Positions 50,815 to 63,677 of a DNA stretch of 64,000 nt are shown here, one piece after another. The position numbers and the translations under genes were made by a program. Positions within the stretch are counted from its first letter, which is position 1, and every line of letters starts with the position of its first letter. A model generated the notes under the pieces. That model was not told where the DNA came from and did not search any database. It saw only the letters and a program-made list of their open reading frames with translations. This DNA comes from Oxytricha trifallax. Lineage: Eukaryota > Ciliophora > Spirotrichea > Sporadotrichida > Oxytrichidae. Where the stretch lies: NCBI GenBank assembly GCA_000711775.1, contig ARYC01003204.1, positions 1 to 64,000 of the forward strand, read 5' to 3'.

Positions 50815-53800
50815 TATGAATTTATTTCAAATCTTGATAATAAATACATTATAATTTGAAAAGCATAAATAATTTATTTTATAGATATAACTTTATATTA
50901 ATTTAAAAAATAATTAATAAAAAATAATTAATATTAAGTAATTTTTCAAGTTTAATTTATAAATAAGTTTTCTAATCTATTGACTTAAAAGTTCAAGAAA
51001 AATATTTAATCAAACAAAAACTTAAAAATTTGATGAAAATATATTATGAAACTAATACAATTAGAACTAATATGAAGCAGTTAATATTTTGAATAAATTT
51101 ATCAATCTGAAAATTAAAAAGATTTGATTATTATTATATCTTCAAATAAATTAAATTCTATTTAAGTTCATAAAAATTAAATTATCTGAACAGCACTACT
51201 GATGTTGTGTTGAAAAATAATTTATTTAAATTTATCAAATTTTTTCTTTAAAAAAAAAGTTAATCTTAAAAGTATCTAGTTATCTGATTTTATATAGGAC
51301 AATAGTAATATTGGAATAAAATTGGTACAAATTATAAAGTACTTTTTTATTTTCCAATGATTTGTTTAATATTTATAAAAGAAAAGTAAAAATAAAATTA
51401 CCAATAATCTTATAAATTCAAATTCATATTGGAAGATAAGAGTTTAGAGATTTGCAGACATGAATTATTAAAAGATCATTGGAAAAAGATCGGGTAATAT
51501 GGAGTTTTCAAATAAATAGTTAAATATTCTTATAATTAATTAAAACAAGTTTATATTTATTAAATATTTAATTGTCCTTTTAAATCTTATTAAATTAATT
51601 AATATAATTAATCTGTAAAATAATATACTTTAAATTATTAAATCTATTTATATTTCATTAATATAAATTATCATTATTTAATTATAAAGTGTTTATATAA
51701 ATTTTTAGTTTATTGCTTAATTCCCTAATTTTTAAATGAATAATTAATAAATATAAAATAAAAAATTGATCTAAGACTAAATTCTCATCCAATTAGTTTT
51801 AATATAATTGATTTTAGTATAATCCCTATTTGATTAAGAATATACTATTATATTATTAATTATAAATTTAATATAAAATATATTGTTTTATTTTTAATGT
51901 TCAATAATATAAGGATACATTTATATTTAATTATTTAAACTTTAACTATGTGCAGCACAAATATTTCGAAATATTGTGATATTTTACTTTTTAAATTAAA
52001 AAATCTAATTTATTAAAGTATTGTTTAATATGAAAAAATATTATATTAATATTAACAGATTAGACTCTATTGCTGAGCTTTCTATCTCAATAATATATCA
52101 TTTTATTAAAATAATATTGAATTTAGAATAAATAAAATAAATAGATTGTCTACTAAATTTCTATAATACTTATCTGCCAGAAAGAGTAAAAAAAAACAAA
52201 GAAAATAAACCTTTATACGTACTATTATGAGATATAATATAATTGTATAAAACTTGAGTTTATACAATTTTATCCATATAATTCTTATTTATTTAAAATA
52301 TTATAATAATATTATTAGATAATTTAATTTTTAACTATTCGATAAATTAATTCATCATATAATTTTAAAATACTCGAAATAGAATAGTTAAAAATAAATA
52401 AATTATATTATTACTGAAAGGTATTAATAATAATTAAATACTTTAAATATAATTTAAATCATATTAAAAATTAAGAATTAAAATTGACTTTTATAGAGTT
52501 AAGCTCATCCAGCTAGTTGAATTCTATAAAGCACAATTAATGTATTAAATTAAAAAAAAAAGATTTATCATAATGCAAAATAAAAATAATTTTGGGGTCG
52601 CGGTAGATTTTTTACAATGAATTTTATTAATTTAATGGTTTTAAATTATATTTATTAGCCTCTTAATTAAATTAAAAAACACTAAAAATTAAAAAATTAA
52701 AACTTATGATAATCGACTATAAAATGAATAGATATAAATGGTAAAATGAACTATTTGAACATATCATTCATTTTAAGTTTTAAAATATTATTTAGTAATT
52801 TGTACTTAAATAATGATCAATTATTTTCAATTATATATAGGTGTAAATTAGTAAAAACTTTTTTAAAAAAATATTAGAAAAATATTATAACTTAAATGAA
52901 GACGATATATAAAATATTTCAAGATTTAAAAGGAATTCATATCGAGATTTAAAGTTAATACTATAGATAAATAATTCAATGAAAGAAAATGACAAAATTG
53001 TCAAAATGAGAACTAAGATTAGATTTTTTAAAGAAAATTTACAAATTTAGAAATAAGAGAAATTTAATAAATAATGCTGCAAGATTATTAAATAGGAACA
53101 GGTCTAAATCTTAGTTTTAGGAAACAAGTAAAAACAAATTTTTAATAATCAATTAATTAATTATAACTGGAAGTTGATTAAAGGATTTAAATAATGTTAC
53201 TGATGGTAGAAAAATTCTCTTGTAGATTTAACAACTTCGATATAAATATAAATATTTTTCTTTATAATTTCAGTTCAGAAAATTAATTTAAATAGTAAAT
53301 TAATCAATATATAATTTTGTTTTCTTTCATTTTAATTTGGGGTATTTTTATATTTTTATTACAATATGCAAATATTACTAAACACAAAATATAGTTTTTA
53401 TTTATTATTAATATTCATAGTTAACCTATATAAATAAATTTAAAATTATATAAAAATATACTTTAATTGATAATAATTAAATATAAATGATATAATGAAT
53501 AAGCAAATTCAATATTAACATTTTTGATGACAAAAGTCTCTTTAAAATTAATAAATAATGTTAATAATAATAAGCATTTTCATGAAAGCTTCATTAAATG
53601 ATAGAAAATAATGAATTTTTATAATTATTAATTAACAAATAAATCTATGTATGTGATGAATATAATGATTTAATAAAACCGATAAAAAGGTAAATTTTGA
53701 TCTTAAAAAAATATTTTATTATAAAAAAAGTACTGATTTAGTGTAATAGAAAATAAGATTATAAAGTCATATATTTTATCAAGTTTGAGATTTATATTTA

Positions 53801-55899
53801 AAATGGTTTTTTAATTATACTCTTGTTGATAAATTTAAATTCCAATAAATGTTGGTTTATTTATTTTATTTCAGAAAACTCCGTTCTTTGTTTTCAATTC
53901 AATTATCCTTTTTGTCTTTTTAAAACATAAAAAGGTAAGTTTAAATAAAAATCAACAAAAAATGTTAGATTATTTGAATTTCATTATTCATAATAATAGG
54001 AATAATAAAAAATGTTTAATCGTTTTTGATAATTATTTACGATATAAAAATTTGAAATTTCTTAAATTTTTGATTTTCATTGAGTAAGTATTGTTTTATT
54101 ATTAAAATTATATCTTTCTTTTTTAAAATACTTATATTTGCATTGTGCTCGTTGCTTATTTATAAATATCATATTGTAGTTAAATCTTTGAATATCAGCT
54201 AATCCTCCTATTTTAAAATTATTAATTATCTGAATTTAAGTTAACATTTAATTGATAAATAAATATTGAATAACAATATATTTTAAATATTTTGAATTAT
54301 TTAGATAATTTTACAAATAAAGATAGTGTATATAAAATAACATAGATAATATATTAATTATATAATATTACGAAAATATACATTACACTAAAAAAATTTT
54401 CATTTCAAAAATTTATTACCTCATTTTATTCAGCCAAACCAATTCATCACCATTTATTTTCTTTAATAAGAGCATTTTCAATTAATTAAAACTAAATCAT
54501 TATATTTTATTACGAAATACTTTTTTTTAAAATAATATAAAATGTAAATTAATATTCAAATTTTTTACATATAATTTTTTTGTAAATATCATTTAAATTT
54601 TTTATAAAAATAAAAACTTAAATATTTTTTTCATTATATATTATTTTTAAAGCTCAAGTTATAAAATATAATATACCTTGGATTATCATCAATTCTTAAT
54701 ATTTTAATTTAAATCACTTAATAATCTTTTATTACATTGAGTTTAATATTATTATTGTATATTTAATAATTGATTAATCATAAATAAATTAGACATGTAA
54801 TTTAACAATAAATCAATAATGTAATATTTTATATTAAATTGCATTAAAAAATTTTAGAATTTTTATTAAATTTACGGAAAATTAATCCTCAATCTTTTCG
54901 TCATATTAAATGTAGTTAACACAGAAATAATATTAAAACATAAAGAAAGAGAAACTCCAGAAAAAATATTTTAATAAATTCACTGATAAGAGAATAGATA
55001 TATATTTGCTCAGCTTCATATTTATTAAATTATATGTTTTAATGAAAAATACTTTTTCCTTATTAATTAAATGATCATATTAATCATAATAAATATTTGT
55101 AAGCGCAATAAACAGCGATTAAGGTGGTATTTTTTTTTAATAATAGAATAGTTCTTTCAAAAAATAGTAAAAAAAATTAATTTAAAGCAAAAGGATTTTG
55201 GTAAATATATATTTTCCTGAATATTTGAAAGGGAGAATGTCTTTATAAATGTAACTAAATATTGAATTAAGTATTATGATAATATTTTTAATTACTTTCA
55301 TACCTTTATTTCCTTACTTAATAAAAAAGATTATTGCAGCTTAATTAATTATGCCTTAGAAGTATTGCTAAATTAACAACTTTTAAATAACTAAAAACAC
55401 CATTGTAGTTATTATATCAATACTTTTGATACAAATTATAAATTTTTTTCATTAAATTTCAAATCGATAACTAATTTTAATATAGAAAAATAATATAAAA
55501 TTTTAAAGTAATTTTAGGCATCAAAGCAAAAAATATAATGAAGTTAGACATTTATCTCTCATAATAAATAAATATAATAGTATTTCACTTACTGATTTTG
55601 AATGTTTGATTTATTTACTTTCAATACAAATTCTAATCTATGCATATTTATGAATTTGAATATATTCTCAGCTCTTCATTTTCTACTAAAGTCAAAACTT
55701 AACTTCGTTGATAAGAAATACAGTTTTTATGTAGGTAATACTATTAATTTTAATTATTCTGTTATCTTTCAAAGCTTCAATAATGATATATTAATGAAAT
55801 GAAAAAAATTTAAATCTAGGCATTGTATGATACTGCCAATTCCATTCTGTCTAATAAAACTAAAGTTAAAATATTATAGTTTTAATTTATTTATATATC
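50815..55899. other. AT-rich germline-limited DNA
   Basis: Five kilobases of AT-rich sequence without recognisable genes or repeats. Open frames are short and of AT-driven composition. Confidence 0.55.
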
Positions 55900-56901
55900 T
55901 GTTCTGACCGAGACCCCCCCTCCTACCCCCCCCTCCCCCCCCGAGACCCCATCCACCCTCACGAGACCACCCTCCCACCCTCAAACCGAGAATCCACTTA
56001 TATTATACTTTTTTTGTAGTTTTTTTATGAATTTATTTTTTACTCAGAATAAATTTCTTGACCTTCGGCCAGATATTACTATTAAATATATATTTTGAAA
56101 AGTTCCACTACGTCCGTTGACGTTTTTTAGAACATACTCCCATAGGGAAATATTTATAATAAGGTTTAATTTTGACTCTCATGAGTAATAATATGATTTA
56201 ATTGATAGACATAAATTTGAATTCAAGATTTTTTATAACTTAAATCACTTACACTCTACTATATAGTAAAAATTAATATAAAAATTTTTCCTATTATTTT
56301 TAACTTCATTTAAATATAAAAACTTTTATTATTATTACTTATTTAGTTAATTACTATTAAAATCTTATTTTATTCATATATATATATATTTAAATGGTAA
56401 TCCTAAACATAAAAAATTGTCTTTAATTTTTCAATAAACTAAGCTTAAGAAATAAGATTTTAATAGTAATTAACTAAATAAGTAATAATAATAAAAATTT
56501 TTATATTTAAATGAAGTTAAAAATAATAGGAAAAATTTTTATATTAATTTTTACTATATAGTAGAGTGTAAGTGATTTAAGTTATAAAAAATCTTGAATT
56601 CAAATTTATGTCTATCAATTAAATCATATTATTAATCATGATAGTCAAAATTAAACCTTATTATAAATATTTCCCTATGGGAGTATGTTCTAAAAAAAGT
56701 CGACGGACGTAGTGGAACTTATCAAAATATATTTTTAATAGTAATATCTGCCCGAAGGGCAAGAAATTTATTCTGAGTAAAAAATAAATTCATAAAAAAA
56801 CTATAATAAAAGGGGATTCTCGGTTTGAGGGGGGGGGGGGGTCTCGGTTGATGGAGGGGTCTTGGCTGAGGGGAGGGGGGTAGGAGGTCTCGGTCAGAAC
56901 A
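55900..56901. mobile_element. Foldback element with poly-C arms and 6 bp target duplication
   Basis: Long inverted arms (about 490 bp each) meet near 56410. Ends are TGTTCTGACCGAGACCCC and complement, flanked by TATATC on both sides (55894-55899 and 56902-56907), a likely 6 bp target duplication. The outer 80 bp of the left arm repeats CGAGACC with C-runs; the right arm is shorter and diverged in that part. No coding capacity. Arms elsewhere are nearly identical. Confidence 0.85.
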
Positions 56902-57534
56902 TATATCGAATAGAATAAGTTAACAGTTTATTTAATTATTTTATTAAGAAAACATGGAGAGATCTAATTATAAACCATTTAAAATCAAGATATGATTAAA
57001 TTGAATAAATATAAATTATTGGAAATATTAGTTTATCATTTAAAACATCATAATATTTTTATATAAATAACTTTTTATAACATGATCTAATAATTAAAAT
57101 AAAAATATGATGCAACATTTATGTCAAAATTTATATGAGTTATTGACTATAGACTATATTTAAAATGAATAAAAATTATATAATCTAAATAAATCTATCA
57201 TTTTGTTCAAATAAACAAGCATTGTTTGAGTAAGTACTTTTTGTTTCCAAATCAATTATATCTCTAAATGATACTGTCTATTTTATAATTCATTTCTACT
57301 GCAGAAAGCTTTTTCAATTCTATATAATGATATATGAAAACATATACTATTTTTGGCTAGATAATCTTTTCCTTTCTATATTTCTCAATAAATTTAACCA
57401 AATAAGAATATTTATTCTTAAATCATGAAGTCGAAGATGTTTTAAGTAAGCTTATTTTTCTATACAAAATAGTCTAATAACATTCAAATTTACTTAGAAG
57501 AAAATAAAAATGTTATAAGTTTAAATAATTATTA

Positions 57535-57573
<39 letters not shown>

Positions 57574-58124
57574 TATTATTTATATTAAATTTATTTAAAT
57601 TCTTCACTTCTTATGAAATTGATAAAACATAATATATGTTAAAATTAGCAGCTATTGTAAATAAAATAAATTGTAGCAGTCTCTTAGGAATTAAATAAAT
57701 TGAAATTTATTGAATATCTTCATGTTTGACTTGTTATAGCCCATTTAACCAGTTTAAAAAAATGAATAAATTTTTATATGTTATTTAATACTTTAAGAAA
57801 AATTCAAATTTTTCAAAAGAATTTGAAATAATTCTTACTTTTAAATTAAAAAAATTTGAAGTATTACAAAATTATCAACCATTTTTAGTTTGAGTTTTAA
57901 TTGAAAATAGCAACATACTTAATCTTAAATAATTAGAAATTGTAATATTACCATTTCAAAATTATTCGATTCTTGATATTTAATTGAATTATGTAGAATT
58001 TTTATCATATTTTATTAATATAATAATGATAAAAGTAATTTAATAAGGCATTTAATATTAAATTATTCATGATTGAAATTAAAAATGAGTCTATATTTAA
58101 CTTCAATAACATTCAATCTCCTTT
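56902..58124. other. AT-rich germline-limited DNA with AT microsatellite
   Basis: Contains (AT)n at about 57540-57568. No gene is seen. Confidence 0.55.
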
Positions 58125-58393
58125 CGGGTGTTGACGCCGTGTTCTCCCACACTCACCTCTCTGCTCACTGTGTCGGCCTGCTCTCCCATATTCTTCAGGG
58201 TGTCGGCGAGCTCTCCCATATTCTTCAGGGTGTTGGCGAGCTCTCCCATATTTTTCTTAGAATTTTTTTTACTAAAATTTTTTACACAATTTATAATATT
58301 TTTTATACAATTTATTATAATGTTAATTTTTTTAATATAGTAGTTTTTAACAATTTTCACAAAATTTTATAAAAATTTATCTATTTTGTTTGT
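58125..58393 (+). repeat. Merlin-like element left inverted repeat
   Basis: Pairs with 62226-62495. The outer half is GC-rich and the inner half is AT-rich. It contains the tandem 30 bp unit described separately. Confidence 0.85.
58181..58250 (-). repeat. 30 bp tandem repeat inside the inverted repeat
   Basis: CTCTCCCATATTCTTCAGGG plus TGTCGGCGAG repeats about 2.3 times at an exact 30 bp period, a multiple of three. On the minus strand it reads as a repeated decapeptide, NMGELADTLK. The right arm has a shorter version (KNMGEQADTV). Confidence 0.8.
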
Positions 58394-58733
58394 AATTGAC
58401 AGAACTTGAATATAATAGTTGAAATATTATTACCTTTATCAAACTTTAATAGTTCTAATTTATTATATTTTTAATCAATTTTAACATAATTTATAAACTA
58501 TAACAAAGATGTAACAATTTATTATTTTTTCAATATACTTATAATAGAAAGAAAATCATCCTTATAAAATATAAAAAATTAAAAATAATTAAATTTTTAA
58601 AATATTTTTGCATTTTTTTAAATTAAAAGATATGTTTAAATCCCTACATTAAAATAAGAATTTTGTATTTAAAAAATTGAGAAGTCACATTAGTATTAAT
58701 AAATAGTAAAGATAATTAATTTATCTAAAAATA

Positions 58734-61700
58734 ATGGAGTAGTTTTTAGAAGCATAAGCAGATTAGCAATAAATGCTTAGAGAGAATTCTATTTCACATC
58801 TGATTGACTTAGGGTTCTTATAGAAGCATAAGTAGTGTGATAAATGCTAGAACCAAATGAATATTGTAAAGTCAGGTTGGTCGATAGATAAACATATGTA
58901 CGAGTGTAGCAATTACAAGTGTAGATCTAGAGAAACATTAAAAAACTCGTTGTCTTGTTACTGTCCTGAGACAATGAGCTTAACGGTCTATTTCCATGTA
59001 ATTACCGTGCTATTCCCTAGAGGGCGGAATATCATTATTCATATACAAATAAATTGATAAATTCTTATTTGAAGATAATTTTAATGACATAAAATTTAAT
59101 TAAATTACAAAATTATATATTTTTATTAAGAAAAATAAATGTTTAAGATTCCTATAATTATTTTTATTCTCTAACAAGATACAATGAATAATTACTATTA
59201 ATATTAAGTTACATAATTTAATATAGTTTTAACTTATGTGAAAAAATATATAAAATGAAAAAACCTAAGTAAAATGTATGTTAATATAATTTTTGAAAAA
59301 TTTATACTAACCACTCATTTAAATTTGAGTTAAAATCCTTAGATTTTATTAATGATAGATCTTACGATTTGGACGCAAAACTCCATTTTCATTGATTTTA
59401 AAATATTATAAATTTAATAATAATTTTACTAGAATAAAATAATAATTTTATATTGTGTACACAAACCTTAATAAAGGATATAGTAATTAGTTTAAGAATT
59501 TAATTTTTACTTATAAATCTAACATAAATTAAAAATATTTTAGAATCATCCTGTCTTATTAAAATACTTAATATTTTTATAAAATAAGGAATCTATAATT
59601 TCTTCTTAAAATTTTATTAATTCTATATAGTTTTTTAAGTTTTAAATAAGGAATAATTTTGATTCATGAATTTATCTTAATGATTAACTTTTATCCACAT
59701 ACTAATATTTTAAAGATCTTTTTAGTATAAAGTTCTATATCAAATTGATTAATGTTAATTCTATATAGAATTAAACTCAATTATAAAAGGAATATTTTTT
59801 ATGTGACTTATTAACACCAAGGATATTAAAGTATATATTACTATACCTTATAAGAGCTATAATAGCTTTATTACTATATTAAAATAGCGAATTCGTTATA
59901 TAATTTAGTTGTGAAAATGACATTTTAAGTATATATTATACATTTTAATATTTATATATTTAATGGATCCATCACCAACATTTTAAAACTTTGTGATGCA
60001 TCACCAACTTTTTAAAACTTGGTGATGCATCCAAAAAATAATATAACTTTCTAAAAATGACTAATCAAAATTTTTAACTGATATACAGAAGAATGAATAT
60101 AAAATATTATGAAAATTCTATTCTTATAAATTTGGAATTCTCAATTTTAGAAATTGATTTTTTTCTAGTATTGACGTCTATTTGAAATTTTAAATTAAAC
60201 TTATGTATGAATTGTAATTACTATTAAATTCTATTGTAGGAATATCATCGAAATTGAAGAACTGTTTATATTCATAATTAAAACAAATTAAATTAATGGC
60301 AGTTAAACTTTGTCTTTATAAATGTGGCTTTACTAAGGATATAATTTATTTCATTTTAGTAGAGATTAGTCATCTTTATTAACAGATGATAAATTTGATA
60401 AATTTTACCCACAATCTAAAGTGAATAAAGCCTACTAAAGAGATGTAAATTTAATCTTTAGTGAAACCTCCTTGCCATTAATTTAATTTATTATAACTCT
60501 GAATAGAAATGATTCTTTAATTTCGATGATATTTCTACAATATTAATATACACAATTCTTATTAATAGTGAAATAGTAAAATCCCATCCTTATAATATTA
60601 GTTAAGTTATGTGTAAAATAAATAAGATATTTTATTTTGTACTTTACACTATTATTAGATTTTTAACTATCATAAAATAAAATCTAAATAGCTAAGTCAA
60701 GATTTAGTTATATACATTGTTTCATTTTCATTAATAAACATGATTTCTTTTAACAATTTTGCTAATTCTAATACCTAATAAATTTATTATACTGTATTAA
60801 TTATCATTTATTTCTATATTTGTACTTTAAAAGATCTATCACATGATTTCGGTATTAAGACAACTAGAGAGACAGTTGGTAAAATCATGTATGATTTGAG
60901 GTTCATGATTTCGGAAATGTATATCTTTGAGCAAGATGAGTATATGTTATAAGGAGAGATATAATAAATTTATTTATTTATATAGTTTCTTAATAAATTT
61001 GAATTTATAAAAATTTTATAATATATAAAGATAAAAATTAATTAAATTTCAAAAAAGTTTATTAAATATTGGAATAAAATATCATTAACTAAACAAAATT
61101 AGAAAGGTTAATTAATTAGTTAATTTAAATTAGTTGTCATATTTTAAAATACAATGATAAAAAGGTATAATAATTAAGATTTTTTTAGGAAATGAGTAAC
61201 AAAAGTTTTTATTACAATAAATATAGCTTGATAAATAGATATTAAATAGAAAATCTATATTATTTAACCTTACAGACCCTTTAGTTGGATTAATTTAACT
61301 CTAAATAATGTTTTATATTTTAATAATCTAACTATTTCGAAATATAAATATACACAATATTTAAATCAACTATATATTACATGATTTACATATAACTTAT
61401 TTGTTTATAATTATGTAAAAAATAATTATATTGTTATATAGGTCGACGAAAGCCTTTGGTCCCATAAATCGGTAAACTACTGCCACCCAGAAAGCACAAT
61501 ACACGATCGCTAGGTCTGGGTACTAGGTTTCATAGAGGAGAGAAGTCAACGCGCAAAGATATTTATAGTAAAAGATCGCACCACTCAGACACTTGAAAAC
61601 CTATTAGTCTAGCATGTAGAAGCTGGAAGTATCATTCATACAGATGGATGGAGTGCTTACTAGGGGATAAGGTGGAGGGATCTTCAAATGTAACATAAAA

Positions 61701-61860
61701 GACATGTACACTACTTTGAAGGAGGAATCAAGCGTAATATGGAGCACAGCCATTTAATTGAGGGTCTTTGGGCAAATTTAAAATATCAAATAAAACACAT
61801 TTATAACACCCTACCAGGAACACCAAATAAACTTTAATTTCAAATTATGAATTTAACATA
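58734..61860 (+). CDS. Merlin/ISXO2-like transposase, interrupted
   Basis: ATG 58734 starts MEQFLEAQADQQQML. A zinc ribbon follows (CDKC ... YECSNYKC, about 58833-58925). After 59057 coding is lost for about 1.7 kb; it resumes near 60830 with KDLSHDFGIKTTRETVGKIM. A 477 bp insert (60959-61435) flanked by ATATA then splits GEI from QVDESLWSHKSV. The catalytic core is clear: first Asp in VDESLW, second Asp in GSIIHTDGWSAY, third acidic residue in HLIEGLWANLKYQIKH. WVLGFIEERSQRAKIF lies between. This matches the IS1595/Merlin DDE(E) family. Whether the two interruptions are removed as IESs or are insertions is unknown. Confidence 0.78.
60233..60546. repeat. Nested foldback element
   Basis: Arms begin ATTGTAGGAATATCATCGAA (60233) and end with the complement of ATTGTAGAAATATCATCGAA (60546). 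They share AAATTAAATTAATGGCA on both sides of a loop of about 160 bp. Several mismatches are present. It lies in the non-coding gap of the Merlin-like transposase. Confidence 0.65.
60959..61435. other. IES-like insert in the transposase gene
   Basis: 477 bp of AT-rich DNA between two copies of ATATA (60959-60963 and 61436-61440). Removing one copy plus the insert restores the frame GEI-Q-VDES. It has no GT...AG splice borders. Confidence 0.55.
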
Positions 61861-62225
61861 AAAACAGTTACCAATAAATAATTGTAAATGTTTTTTTTTA
61901 AAAAGTTTTTTTAATTATAATAAAATATTTTTTTTATTAAAAATTATTCCTTTTAAAAATCTAAAAAAATATGTTTTATAAGTTTAATTTTTTGTAAGAA
62001 AATTTTTATAAATTAAATTTACGCTTGATATGTACCTGTTTGAAGCGTTGTGGCGTAGAAATTATGCATTTTGTTTCACAGACTAATAGAGGAGGGAATT
62101 TATTTAAAGCACTTTTTAGAATTTTCATCATTGAGAATGTAATTATTTCTTATATATTTATATTTTCTATATCTACAATCTTCTTACATACTAAATTTAA
62201 TCCTATAAGGTATTGTCGATTTAAA

Positions 62226-62495
62226 CAAAATAGTTAAATTTTTATGAAATTTTGTGAAAATTGTTATAGAACTACTATATTAAAAAAATTAACATTATAA
62301 TAAATTGTATAAAAAATATTATAAATTGTGTAAAAAATTTTAGTAAAAAAGGTTATGAGATAAAGGGAGAGCTTACCGACACCCTGAAAAATATGGGAGA
62401 GCAGGCCGACACAGTGAGAACAGGACGACACCTGGGAGAGCTCAAGACATCAGTGAGCACAGAGGTGAGTGTGGGAGAACACGGCGTCAACACCC
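62226..62495 (-). repeat. Merlin-like element right inverted repeat
   Basis: Complement of 58125-58393, with substitutions and small indels in the repeat-bearing part and near identity in the AT-rich inner part and the outer 30 bp. Confidence 0.85.
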
Positions 62496-63055
62496 AACAT
62501 TAAAAGTTGAAAATATCAAGAAATAAAGAATAATAATTCATAAGAGCTATTTAAAAATAAATTTTAAACTTAACTCGATTAAATCGATTAATTTTAGAAT
62601 ATGAGATAAATTTGTCAAGGTTTTTAATTATTTTTATTAAGAAACTAAAATATTGGAATTTTTCTAAGTCTCGAATTATTTATTCTTCAAGCTTTATCTA
62701 TATCTATTTTATCAGTCATTATTTATCTATACTGCTTTTTGTTATCTTTCCTCAATGATTATTATATATAAATTAGTTTGTAATCAAGTAAACTTGTACA
62801 TACCCTAAAAAGACTTCGGAGCAAACGATCTAAATATCATATTTAAAGATTTTTTAATTTTAGGGGAATAAAGTAACTTTTTTAAATTGTAATTACTAAT
62901 TAAAAATAACTAATACATCAATAATTATATGAATTCTTACATTTGTTCATAAAAAACGAATTAAATCTTTAATTTATTTTTTTTTAAATAAAAAAAAACA
63001 TATCTGTTCATAAAGAATGCCTTAGTTATTATAAATATAATAATTATATTCGGAT
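62496..63055. other. AT-rich spacer
   Basis: No feature recognised. Confidence 0.5.
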
Positions 63056-63677
63056 GGTACCTGTCTCACACCCCCCACTTTTATTATAGTAAATATAAAA
63101 ACAATGATATTTATACTAACCAAATTTTGGTCGAAAATTATGAATTTAATACTTAAAAACCTTTTTGGCAACACTATGAGGTAATATGACTTTGAAAAAT
63201 ATACGGATTTATCATTGAAACTACATTTATAAATCGTTGCTTTATGATAATTTTCTTATGATTATCTCCAACAACTTTCATCTATTTACTTATGATTTCA
63301 TTTGTTCAGAAATTTGGAGTCTATTTAAAATAGTATTAAGAAATCAAAAAGTGTATAATTAATTAAATTATGAATAATAATGTTTTGTCACTCCAAATAT
63401 CAGAAAATGCTGTATATAAATGATTGTACAAAAGAAATTATAAGTAAATAGATGAAAGTTGTTGGAGATAATCATAAGAAAATTATCATAAAGCAACGAT
63501 TTATAAACGTAGTTTCAATGATAAATCCGTATATTTTTCAAAGTCATATTACCTCATAGTGTAGCCAAAAAGGTTTTTAAGTATTATATTCATAATTTTC
63601 GACCAAAATTTGGTTAGTATAAATATCATTGTTTTTACATTTACTATAATAAAAGTGGGGGGTGTGAGACAGGTACC
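63056..63677. mobile_element. Foldback element (622 bp)
   Basis: Arms of about 290 bp are nearly identical and inverted, starting GGTACCTGTCTCACACCCCC and ending with its complement, with a short central spacer near 63350-63390. It is non-coding. Runs of C follow the right end (63676-63694). No target duplication is apparent. Confidence 0.85.

Larger units (their letters stand above)
58125..62495 (+). mobile_element. Merlin/IS1016-like DNA transposon with 270 bp inverted repeats
   Basis: Inverted repeats begin GGGTGTTGACGCCGTG (58125) and end with its complement (62495). Inner arm ends are near 58393 and 62226. The interior carries an ISXO2/Merlin-type transposase in pieces (58734-61860). 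Left and right arms differ in the number of internal 30 bp repeats. No clear 8-9 bp duplication was found, although AACATTCAA upstream of the left end resembles AACATTAAA at the right flank. At least one foldback element is nested inside. Confidence 0.8.

Noticed and set aside
58073-58372. Overlapping frames on both strands in the Merlin-like inverted repeat as host genes
   Set aside because: They arise from the in-register 30 bp tandem repeat within the terminal repeat and end in AT-rich sequence; a coding role is not supported.
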